In this document: piece after piece, positions 19,870 through 26,421 of the stretch
Layout: every line of letters begins with the position of its first letter
How positions within the stretch are numbered: the first letter of the stretch is position 1
Assembly: GCA_007128865.1 (NCBI GenBank)
Contig: SKWP01000113.1
Span: 1 to 26,421, forward strand
Source: Paracoccaceae bacterium
Lineage (GTDB): Bacteria > Pseudomonadota > Alphaproteobacteria > Rhodobacterales > Rhodobacteraceae
DNA: 26,421 nucleotides
Direction: 5' to 3'
Program-made: the position numbers and the translations under genes
Notes under the pieces: generated by a model
Databases searched by the model: none
The model's input: the letters and a program-made list of their open reading frames with translations, nothing else
What the model was told of the DNA's origin: nothing

Positions 19870-22151
19870 CAAAAGCCAACACCTATGTCGGTTCTTCGAT
19901 GCCCCGGGTCGAGGATCAGCGCCTCTTGACCGGCAAGGGCGAATTCATCGACGATGTGCAGCTTCCGGGAATGCTGAATGCCGCTGTATTCCGCAGTTCC
20001 ATGGCGCATGCGATCGTAAGGCGCATCGACACAAGCGAAGCCAGGGCGCTGCCGGGTGTGGTGGCTGTGCTTTCGGCAGCCGACCTGCCGCGTCCGATTC
20101 CCCGAATTCCGATACGAATTGCGCCGATTGAGGGTGCGGAACGATTTCTTCAGCCGGTCATCGCCGAAGGTTGCGTGCGCTATGTGGGCGAACCGCTGGC
20201 AATCGTGCTTGCCGAAAGCCAGGAACTGGCTGAAGACGCTCTGGATCGCATCGAAGTCGATTTCGAACCGCTGGATCCCGTTTCCGGCATCGGCGATGCA
20301 CGAAGAAACGCCACGCTGTTGCATCCCGAAGCAGGAACGAATCTGGTCGCAGACTATCAGGTCACGCGCGGTGATCCGGCAATGGCGGATGATGCCGCGC
20401 TCTACCGAAGGACCGAGTCGTTTCGGATTCAGCGCCACACTGCCGTGCCGATGGAAACGCGCGGCCTCGTGGCGCAATGGGATGCAGGGCAAGGCCGCCT
20501 GACCGTCCGTGGCGCGGCAAAGGTGCCGTTCTTCATCCGCAATCACCTCGCCCGGATGCTCGGTCTGGCGCAGGAAATGGTCGAACTCATCGAACTCGAC
20601 GTTGGTGGGGGCTTCGGGGTGCGCGGAGAGTTCTACCCCGAGGATTTCCTCGTTCCGTTTGCATCCCGCGCAGTGGGCCGGCCGGTGAAATGGATCGAGG
20701 ACCGGCGCGAGCATTTCATGGCGACCGCGCATTCGCGCGAAATGGAATGCAGCCTTGAAATCGCCTGCACGAGCGAGGGAAGGATCATCGCGCTCCGCGG
20801 CGAGATTGCCGCCGATCTGGGCGCCTATGTTTCGCCTACAGGCCCCATCGTGCCGTCCCGGGCTGCGCAGTTTCTTGCCGGTCCCTATCACGTTCCGGTG
20901 CTTGATCTGCACGTTGTCGCGGCCCTGAGCAGCAGAACGCCCGTGGGAAGCTATCGCGGCCCCGGTCGGTTCGAGGCAGCATTCTTTCGCGAACGCCTGA
21001 TGGATATGGCTGCGCGCGATCTCGGCATCGCGCCCGATGAATTCCGGCGGATGAACCTGATCGCGGCTTCGGACCTGCCCTATTCGATCGGGCAGCTGGT
21101 ACCCTACGAGGGGCCGGCAAGCTATGATACGGGCGATTACCGCGCCGTATTCGATCGCTGCCTCGAAGATTTCGGCTGGGCCGAACGCAGGAAGCTGGAC
21201 GGAAGGGAGGTCGCGGGGCGGCTGCACGGCCTCGGGCTGGCATGTGTCATCGACAGTAGCGGCGCCGGACCGGGGGAACATGCCTGCCTCTACCTCCAGC
21301 AGGACGGCAATGTTCGTGTCCACGTGGGCTCTTCGGCGCTGGGGCAGGGCATAGAAACAACATTTACCCAGATCGTTGCAGACGAACTCGGCCTGCATCC
21401 CGAGCGGATCAGGATATGCCATGGATCGACCAGCCTTCTCGATGAGGGCCACGGCAGCTTTCATTCGCGGTCGCTGATCATGGGCGGCAACGCGATCGTG
21501 GTGGCGGCCAGGGCCTTGCGCGATGCGATACGCAATGCGGCCGCGGCGCGCTTCGGTTGCACGGGCGATGAAATCCGGCTGCAGGACGGGCGCGCGTGCA
21601 AGGCGGAAGGGCAGTCGACCGCATTCGCCGATCTTGCACCACTCGAAGGTCGCGGCAGTTTCGGCGGCGCCGAAAAGCCATTCGGCTACGGCACACATGT
21701 GGCCCATGTCGCCGTCGATGTCGGAACCGGCCATGTCGAGATCGTCGACTATCTTGCGGTCGAGGACGCAGGCCGGATCGTGAACCCGGCGATCGTGCGC
21801 GGACAGAAGATTGGCGCAATCGTCCAGGGCCTGGGTGGAGCGCTGCTCGAACACCTTGTCTATGATGACGAGGCGCAGTTGAGAACGGCCTCGCTGGCAG
21901 ACTACATGCTTCCGACCGCGGCAGATTTCCCGCAGCTTGATGCCGTCACGCTGGCACTGGCGCCCACGCCCCGCAATCCCTTGGGCGTGAAGGGCGCCGG
22001 TGAGGATGCAATAGCAGGGCCGGGGGCGGCGGTGGCCAATGCGGTAGCCGCGGCGCTATCGCGTTACGGGGTCGAACCGAAGGAACTGCCACTGGATCCG
22101 CCCCGGATCTGGGCACTTCTTGCTGCCGCTGCTGCGCGAGCGTGCCGGTGA
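19866..22151 (+). CDS. molybdopterin-binding large subunit, xanthine dehydrogenase family (CoxL form II-like)
   Basis: This 761-residue catalytic subunit hydroxylates a substrate, usually at a carbon next to ring nitrogen or an aldehyde carbon, using water. It contains the aldehyde oxidase/xanthine dehydrogenase N-terminal domain, the cofactor motif GGGFGVRGEF, the GQG segment (Gln near 494) and the catalytic Glu in GVKGAGE (E713). The active-site loop reads SYRGPGR near residues 363-369. It is not the AYRCSFR of true CO dehydrogenase and is also a variant of the AYRGAGR seen in many form-II proteins. The ATG at 19866 overlaps the small-subunit stop. No cofactor-maturation (CoxD/E/F or XdhC) gene is in the window, so maturation must come from elsewhere. 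Confidence 0.94.
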   Translation: MTKANTYVGSSMPRVEDQRLLTGKGEFIDDVQLPGMLNAAVFRSSMAHAIVRRIDTSEARALPGVVAVLSAADLPRPIPRIPIRIAPIEGAERFLQPVIAEGCVRYVGEPLAIVLAESQELAEDALDRIEVDFEPLDPVSGIGDARRNATLLHPEAGTNLVADYQVTRGDPAMADDAALYRRTESFRIQRHTAVPMETRGLVAQWDAGQGRLTVRGAAKVPFFIRNHLARMLGLAQEMVELIELDVGGGFGVRGEFYPEDFLVPFASRAVGRPVKWIEDRREHFMATAHSREMECSLEIACTSEGRIIALRGEIAADLGAYVSPTGPIVPSRAAQFLAGPYHVPVLDLHVVAALSSRTPVGSYRGPGRFEAAFFRERLMDMAARDLGIAPDEFRRMNLIAASDLPYSIGQLVPYEGPASYDTGDYRAVFDRCLEDFGWAERRKLDGREVAGRLHGLGLACVIDSSGAGPGEHACLYLQQDGNVRVHVGSSALGQGIETTFTQIVADELGLHPERIRICHGSTSLLDEGHGSFHSRSLIMGGNAIVVAARALRDAIRNAAAARFGCTGDEIRLQDGRACKAEGQSTAFADLAPLEGRGSFGGAEKPFGYGTHVAHVAVDVGTGHVEIVDYLAVEDAGRIVNPAIVRGQKIGAIVQGLGGALLEHLVYDDEAQLRTASLADYMLPTAADFPQLDAVTLALAPTPRNPLGVKGAGEDAIAGPGAAVANAVAAALSRYGVEPKELPLDPPRIWALLAAAAARACR

Positions 22152-22241
22152 ACTGTTCTCGCCGGGCCGACCCTGGAATCGCGCGCCCTTGACGGGCCGG
22201 AACCGTGTCGGCTGCGGCCGCGCGCGCGCCCGGTCGGGTAG

Positions 22242-22265
22242 AGTGGTGGCTCGAAGGCTGCCACT
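22242..22265 (+). terminator. possible RNA hairpin after the cox operon
   Basis: AGTGGTGGC (22242-22250) and GCTGCCACT (22257-22265) can form a 9-bp RNA stem with two internal G-U pairs around the loop TCGAAG. The wobble pairs work only in the plus-strand transcript, which fits a structure belonging to the cox operon. There is no T tract. The rest of the 141-bp gap before the convergent dehydrogenase is GC-rich and shows no gene. Confidence 0.35.
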
Positions 22266-22292
22266 GCCGCCGGGCGCCGGTGGCGCACCGGC

Positions 22293-23279
22293 CTACAGCA
22301 TCCCCGGCACCACCTGATCGGGGGGGCGGTGACCGTCGGCGAAGGTCTTGATGTTGATGATCACCTTCTCTCCCATCTCGAGCCGGCCCTCGATGGTGGC
22401 CGAGCCCATATGCGGCAAAAGCACCACATTCGGCATTTCCCGCAGGCGCGGGTTGATATGGTGGCGCTGTTCGAACACATCGAGTCCGGCGCCGGCGATC
22501 TCGCCCGCGCGCAGCGCCCGGGTGAGCGCATTCTCGTCAATGACCTCCCCGCGCGAGGTGTTCACGATCACCGCGGAGGGTTTCATCAGCTTCAGCCTGC
22601 GTGCGTTGACAAGGTGGAAGGTTGCCGGGGTGTGCGGGCAGTTGATGCTCAGGATATCCATGCGCGCCAGCATCTGGTCGAGGCTTTCCCAATAGGTGGC
22701 TTCGAGCGGCGCCTCGACCTCGGGGCGCAGCCGGCGGCGGTTGTGGTAATGAATCTGCATGCCAAAGGCGCCTGCCCGCTTCGCCACCGCCTGCCCGATC
22801 CGGCCCATGCCCAGTATGCCCAGCCGCTTGCCGCCGATGCGGCTGCCCAGATGCGCCATCGGCGCCCACCCCTGCCAGTCGCCCGACTGCATCTTTGTCA
22901 GACCTTCGGGTATGCGCCGGGTGACGGCAAGGATCAGCGCCAAGGTCATGTCGGCGGTATCTTCGGTCACCACCCCCGGCGTGTTGGAGACCAGAATCCC
23001 GCGCTGCCGGGCGGTTGCGACGTCGATATGGTCCACCCCGGCGCCATAATTGGCGATCAGCTTCAGCCGGTCGCCGGCCTGGGCCAGAAGCGGGGCATCG
23101 ATGGTATCGGCGATACAGGGCACCAGCACATCGGCCCGGCGCATGGCGGCAGCAAGCTCTTCGCGGGCCATGGGGCGGTCAGGGTCGCGCAGTTCCACAT
23201 CGAAGAGTTCCTTCAAGCGGGTCTCGACGGCCTCGGGCAACCGTCGCGTCACGACAACAGTCAGGTGCTGTGCGGGCAT
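22293..23279 (-). CDS. D-2-hydroxyacid dehydrogenase (glyoxylate/hydroxypyruvate reductase-like)
   Basis: This NAD(P)-dependent dehydrogenase of 328 residues reduces 2-oxo acids such as glyoxylate or hydroxypyruvate to D-2-hydroxy acids. The nucleotide motif is GMGRIG (G157, G159, G162), with catalytic Arg in NTSRGE (R243) and His in LPHMGSAT (H290). The usual DVFExEP segment holding the acid-base Glu reads DVFEQRHHINP (267-277). The second Glu is therefore replaced by Arg, as in a subgroup with the HxINP pattern. The ATG at 23279 has AAGGAGG a few bases upstream. It has no operator of the catabolic regulon and is probably flanking chromosome, though it could help with oxo-acid products. Confidence 0.92.
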   Translation of the reverse strand: MPAQHLTVVVTRRLPEAVETRLKELFDVELRDPDRPMAREELAAAMRRADVLVPCIADTIDAPLLAQAGDRLKLIANYGAGVDHIDVATARQRGILVSNTPGVVTEDTADMTLALILAVTRRIPEGLTKMQSGDWQGWAPMAHLGSRIGGKRLGILGMGRIGQAVAKRAGAFGMQIHYHNRRRLRPEVEAPLEATYWESLDQMLARMDILSINCPHTPATFHLVNARRLKLMKPSAVIVNTSRGEVIDENALTRALRAGEIAGAGLDVFEQRHHINPRLREMPNVVLLPHMGSATIEGRLEMGEKVIINIKTFADGHRPPDQVVPGML

Positions 23280-23409
23280 TGGCCCCTCCTTCGGGCTTGG
23301 ACATCCGGGCGGATGCTGGCAGGGTGACCGATAGCGGCGCGACAGACAAGCGCCGGCAAGCAAGATTCTTGCGCAACGCATGAATGGCAGGCAAGGAACG
23401 GGCAGAAAG

Positions 23410-23949
23410 ATGAAGTGGCAGTGGTGGACGCGCCCGGCTGCGGCGGTGATGCTGGCGATGTTCATGGCGGTGGCGATCGGCCCTGAACCCGCGTATGCCG
23501 CCGAGTCACAGGAATCGCGCACCACCGGACCGGTCACCGGACTGCCGATGCCACGGTTCGTTTCCCTGAAATCCGGCGAAGGCAATGCCCGTCGTGGCCC
23601 CGGCATGACCCATCGGGTGGATTGGGTATTCCGGCGCAGGGGCATGCCGTTGCGGGTCACTGCCGAGTTCGAGCACTGGCGCCGGGTGGAAGACGCCGAA
23701 GGGTTCGGCGGCTGGATGCATCATTCACTGCTGTCAGGCGTCCGGACCGTGCTGGTGGTCGATGACATGACGGCGTTGCGCCTTCAGGCTGACGAACGCG
23801 CGCCCGTTACCGCCTGGCTGGAGGCCGGTGTGGTTGCGCGCGTGCTGTCCTGCGGGCCGGAATGGTGCCGGCTGGATGCCGAAAGGCTTCGCGGCTGGGC
23901 GCCGCGTGCGGCACTCTGGGGCGTGGATGCCGCCGAAACACTGGATTGA
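23410..23949 (+). CDS. exported SH3-domain protein
   Basis: This is a periplasmic protein of about 179 residues. The start MKWQWWTRPAAAVMLAMFM and an AYA-A-type cleavage site indicate a Sec signal peptide. Two bacterial SH3-like segments follow: one from FVSLKSGEGNARRGPG to GGWMHHSLLSG, and one from MTALRLQADERAPVTAWLEAG to GWAPRAALWGV. Such domains usually bind peptidoglycan or partner proteins at the cell wall. The ATG at 23410 has AAGGAA about eleven bases upstream and gives a normal signal peptide; an ATG at 23380 would add ten residues without a ribosome site. It diverges from the hydroxyacid dehydrogenase. Confidence 0.85.
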   Translation: MKWQWWTRPAAAVMLAMFMAVAIGPEPAYAAESQESRTTGPVTGLPMPRFVSLKSGEGNARRGPGMTHRVDWVFRRRGMPLRVTAEFEHWRRVEDAEGFGGWMHHSLLSGVRTVLVVDDMTALRLQADERAPVTAWLEAGVVARVLSCGPEWCRLDAERLRGWAPRAALWGVDAAETLD

Positions 23950-23956
23950 TCCGGTA

Positions 23957-25120
23957 TCAGACCGCCCGGTCCAGCACTTCCACCGCAAGGATGGTCGGCA
24001 GGTGGCGGGCGATCTCCTGCCAGGTTTCGCCTTCGTCGAGGCTGGCAAAAACCGACCCGCTGTTGGTGCCGAAATAGACTCCGGCGGGGTCGCGCGCATC
24101 CCCGGCCATGGCCTGCCGCAGCACGGTGAAATAGCAGGCGGTTTGCGGCAAGCCGTTTCGCAGCGCCTGCCAGCTCCTGCCGCCATCGCGCGACCGCCAC
24201 ACTGCCGCCGCCGCATCGGGCGGAAAGCGACCGGCCATGTCGCCGTTCAGCGGCAGGGTCCACACTGTCTCGGGGTCGCGCGGATGCACCCGGATCGGGA
24301 AACCGAAGGTCGAGGGCAGCCCTTCGGTAATGTCGTCCCACCGCCGGCCGCCGTCGGGCGACCGCCAGACGCCGTGGTGGTTCTGCTGATACAGCACATC
24401 GCCCGCACCCGCCGCGCGCATCATGTTGTGCACGCAATGGCCGACCTCGCCGTTGGCGGGGGCTGCGGGATGATCGTGCCCGGCGCAGGCTTCGGCATTT
24501 GAAAGCCTGTTGCGCCGTTCCCATGTGGCGCCGCCGTCTTCGGTTGCAAAGACGCCGGCGGCCGAGATGGCAACCCACATCCGCGCCGCATCGGCGGGGT
24601 CCGGCACGATGCTGTGCAGCACCAGCCCGGCCGCGCCGGGGTTCCAGCTTTCGGCCGAGGGATGGTCCGTCAGCCCGCGGATGCGCTCCCATGTCCGGCC
24701 ACCGTCGCGGCTGGCCAGCAGACCGGCGGGCTTGGTGCCGGCATATAACGTCCCGTGGGCGTGGCAGAGCGACCAGATCTGTTCGAATTCGCTGCCGAAG
24801 GGCAGGGCCTCGTCGCTCAAGCCCATCATTCTGGCGAAATCGGCATCATTGGCCGCCCAGTCGTCCATTGTCCCGCGGGTCAGCCTGGAAAGCTGCCAGC
24901 TCCGGCCGCCGTCTCCGGATCGCCAGACCCCGGCGCCGAAGAATTCGCCACCGCCGCCGGCCCAGATGGTGCCGGTTGCGGGATCCCCCGCAACATGATT
25001 GATCGCCCAGCCGTCGCAGTAGGGCCCTTCGACTGCCCAGTCCGAGCGGTCCGCGCCGCCGCTGACCAGAAACACGCCCTTGCCGGTGCCGACAAGGACC
25101 ACAAGTCCGTCCGCTTCCAT
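23957..25120 (-). CDS. BNR/Asp-box repeat beta-propeller protein (sialidase-like fold)
   Basis: This 387-residue protein has at least six Asp-box motifs of the form S-x-D-G-G-x-x-W: SGDGGRSW, SRDGGRTW, TEDGGATW, SPDGGRRW, SRDGGRSW and the divergent SLDEGETW. These imply a multi-bladed beta-propeller of the kind annotated as exo-alpha-sialidase or photosystem-stability-like. No signal peptide is evident and the sialidase catalytic Arg triad is not obvious, so glycosidase activity should not be assumed. The ATG at 25120 is preferred over an in-frame GTG at 25159 because a GGAG lies near it and the fold begins right after it. It converges closely with the SH3 gene. Confidence 0.85.
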   Translation of the reverse strand: MEADGLVVLVGTGKGVFLVSGGADRSDWAVEGPYCDGWAINHVAGDPATGTIWAGGGGEFFGAGVWRSGDGGRSWQLSRLTRGTMDDWAANDADFARMMGLSDEALPFGSEFEQIWSLCHAHGTLYAGTKPAGLLASRDGGRTWERIRGLTDHPSAESWNPGAAGLVLHSIVPDPADAARMWVAISAAGVFATEDGGATWERRNRLSNAEACAGHDHPAAPANGEVGHCVHNMMRAAGAGDVLYQQNHHGVWRSPDGGRRWDDITEGLPSTFGFPIRVHPRDPETVWTLPLNGDMAGRFPPDAAAAVWRSRDGGRSWQALRNGLPQTACYFTVLRQAMAGDARDPAGVYFGTNSGSVFASLDEGETWQEIARHLPTILAVEVLDRAV

Positions 25121-25303
25121 CCCGTTCGCGCTCCGCTGTTCCCGGATGCAGGATAGCACAAGTCGGATCCTTCACCAAACGCGCGGGCTGCCGGGCTGCG
25201 CCCGGGTCGGTCGCAGGCGCGCGTTTCTGCCGCCTGGCGCCGGCATCGAACGGCAACCCGCACCGCCGATGTCATGGGCAAAACCGGCCCGCCACTGCGG
25301 CCG

Positions 25304-25870
25304 TCAGTCGCCCGAGGAAACGCAGGCCTCCAGCGCCCGCCAGCCCGCCGTCACCCCGCGCAGCGAAACCGGCAGGCGGACCGGATTGGCCGAGGGCAGG
25401 GGGCGAAAGCCCACCTCGATCCGCTCGCCGCGTTTCAGCCGGTCGAGTTCGGCGCCGCTGATCGCCCCGGCGGCCAGGCACAGAGCGGGGTCGCAATGCT
25501 GCCAGGCCAGGGCGATGGCTTCGCCGGGGCGGGCAGGGTGGCGCCAGGCAATCCCGTCGGGCAGGCTCACCCCCAGCGGAACCCGCAACCCGGCCAGCGC
25601 GCCGTCATCGCCATTGCCCGGCGGCAACAACAGCATTTCAAGCAGAACCGCCCCGCTTTGCGCACTCAGCCGGGTCTGGCGCAGCTGGCATACGCCCGCC
25701 GCGCGAACCAGCACCCAATCGCCGAAAGCCTCCGGCTGCGGGTCCGGCGCCTGCGCCGAGACTGCGGCCGGCAGCGCCAGCAAGGCCGCGGCAAGCGCCG
25801 CAGGGATACGCCCGAGGCGCCGACGGTCAGCGCCGTTCGTCCCGGCGGGCCTCTTCCTCGTCTTCCTCAT
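25304..25870 (-). CDS. invasion-associated locus B (IalB)-family exported protein
   Basis: This protein of about 188 residues has a basic, then hydrophobic, signal region (RRLGRIPAALAAALLALPAA, cleavage near VSAQA). It carries the IalB pattern FGDWVLVRAAGVCQLRQT, then LRVPLGVSLPDGIAW, paired cysteines in HCDPALC, and a long ERIEVGFRP segment. The first usual Cys after FGDW appears to be replaced (VLVRAAG). IalB-like proteins are small periplasmic proteins widespread in alphaproteobacteria, and in Bartonella they are linked to host-cell invasion. The ATG at 25870 overlaps the end of the upstream Asp-rich gene by 44 bp, so the start is moderately certain. The frame stays open far upstream only because it shadows the repeat gene. 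Confidence 0.78.
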   Translation of the reverse strand: MRKTRKRPAGTNGADRRRLGRIPAALAAALLALPAAVSAQAPDPQPEAFGDWVLVRAAGVCQLRQTRLSAQSGAVLLEMLLLPPGNGDDGALAGLRVPLGVSLPDGIAWRHPARPGEAIALAWQHCDPALCLAAGAISGAELDRLKRGERIEVGFRPLPSANPVRLPVSLRGVTAGWRALEACVSSGD

Positions 25871-26421
25871 CGGCCTCTTCGCCTTGCGGGCGCCGGTCTT
25901 CGCGGCCGATGCCACTGTCGTTGCGGAAACCCGGTACCGGCGCACCGCCGCCTGTGCCGCGGCCCCCGTCGACGATCCGCCCGCCCGATGCGTCGGCATC
26001 ATTCCCGCCGGCATCCCGGACGTAACCGGGCGCGGTCGGCCGCTCCGGCGACTGATCCTGCTGGCCGTCACCGGGCTTGCCATCGTCGTCATCATCGCCC
26101 GGCTTGCCGTCGTCGTCATCGTCGCCCGGCTTGCCGTCGTCGTCATCGCCCGGCTCGCCATCGTCGTCATCATCGCCGGGCTTGCCATCGTCGTCATCGT
26201 CGCCCGGCTTTCCGTCGTCGTCATCATCGCCGGGCGTTCCATCGTCGCCCGGAGGCGGCGCGCCGGGGCCGGGAACGGCGGCGTCGGTGTCGAGGCCGGC
26301 CAGCAGCAGCCATGCGCCCAGCCCCGTCGCCTCGGCCATGTCGAAGGCCGGGCCGCCCCAGGGGCCGATTTCGGAACCCGCGGCCACGCGAATATCCGGT
26401 TCGGCCAGGCTGCCGACAAGG
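25827..26421 (-). CDS. Asp-rich tandem-repeat protein (5' end outside window)
   Basis: The reading frame is open to the window edge, so the N-terminus is missing. About 198 residues are visible. A segment LVGSLAEPDIRVAAGSEIGPWGGPAFDMAEATGLGA... leads into seven copies of a short acidic repeat of the form GKPGDDDDD. A Gly/Arg/Asp-rich linker and a highly charged tail (GEEADEEDEEEARRDERR) follow. I recognise no domain. Runs of Asp at regular spacing suggest calcium or cation binding or a flexible acidic spacer. The next gene starts inside its 3' end, so they are likely co-transcribed. Confidence 0.65.
   Translation of the reverse strand, partial: LVGSLAEPDIRVAAGSEIGPWGGPAFDMAEATGLGAWLLLAGLDTDAAVPGPGAPPPGDDGTPGDDDDDGKPGDDDDDGKPGDDDDDGEPGDDDDGKPGDDDDDGKPGDDDDDGKPGDGQQDQSPERPTAPGYVRDAGGNDADASGGRIVDGGRGTGGGAPVPGFRNDSGIGREDRRPQGEEADEEDEEEARRDERR
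26071..26249 (-). repeat. tandem 24-27-bp repeat encoding GKPGDDDDD
   Basis: Near-identical units of 27 bp (one of 24 bp) repeat in frame about seven times on the minus strand. On the plus strand each reads approximately GGCTTGCCRTCGTCGTCATC. Unit length is a multiple of three, so copy-number change would keep the frame. Variation is limited to Asp codon choice, one E for K, and one short Asp4 unit. Confidence 0.88.

Noticed and set aside
19827..21854. A 675-codon open frame on the minus strand
   Set aside because: It is antisense to the molybdenum hydroxylase large subunit, which has all cofactor motifs. Long antisense frames are common at this GC content.
19866..22151. Aerobic carbon-monoxide dehydrogenase
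   Set aside because: The active-site loop lacks the AYRCSFR motif of true CO dehydrogenase, and no CO-specific accessory genes are present.
26071..26249. CRISPR-like array
   Set aside because: The units are contiguous, in frame and coding (GKPGDDDDD). There are no unique spacers between them.

Overview
The window is high-GC, gene-dense DNA that looks like an alphaproteobacterium, probably Rhodobacterales-like. The main clues are an IalB-family protein, small SH3-domain periplasmic proteins, an aerobic Cox-type molybdenum hydroxylase and strong GC bias at third positions. The taxonomic call is inference.

Layout. Positions 1-1191 hold the end of a possible upstream gene, an EamA/DMT exporter and a tRNA-Pro(CGG). 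After a roughly 490-bp stretch without a convincing gene, about 20.5 kb (1682-22151) forms one catabolic and transport locus of 20 genes. These are: a GntR/FCD regulator diverging from a NitT/TauT-type ABC importer (binding protein, permease, ATPase); ridA-cobW diverging from a CodA-like deaminase; a six-gene operon (opine-type dehydrogenase, DpaA-like dehydrogenase, hydantoinase-like amidohydrolase, PhyH-like protein without metal ligands, 4-OT-type tautomerase, isochorismatase-VOC fusion); a three-gene operon (muconate-lactonizing-type enolase-superfamily enzyme, M24 hydrolase lacking metal ligands, SsnA/TRZ-like amidohydrolase) diverging from a small ABM/NIPSNAP-like gene; and a coxMSL-type molybdenum hydroxylase operon. 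From 22293 onward the genes look unrelated and housekeeping-like: a D-2-hydroxyacid dehydrogenase, an SH3 protein, a BNR-repeat protein, an IalB-like protein and an Asp-rich repeat protein cut by the window edge.

How it fits together. A palindromic site with consensus (T/A)GATCAC-N5-(G/A)TGATCA occurs five times. One copy lies at the head of every transcription unit in the locus: the gntR/ABC divergence, the ridA/codA divergence, the six-gene operon, the three-gene operon/ABM divergence, and the cox operon. The copy next to gntR is a perfect palindrome. I infer one regulon in which the GntR protein senses a substrate or intermediate and controls uptake, hydroxylation, deamination, ring opening and amide cleavage. 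The enzyme set (Mo hydroxylase, three amidohydrolase-superfamily enzymes, a cysteine amidohydrolase, tautomerase, NAD-dependent dehydrogenases, a RidA imine/enamine deaminase) points to breakdown of a small nitrogen-rich, probably heterocyclic, compound. I do not recognise the pathway as a described one and cannot name the substrate.
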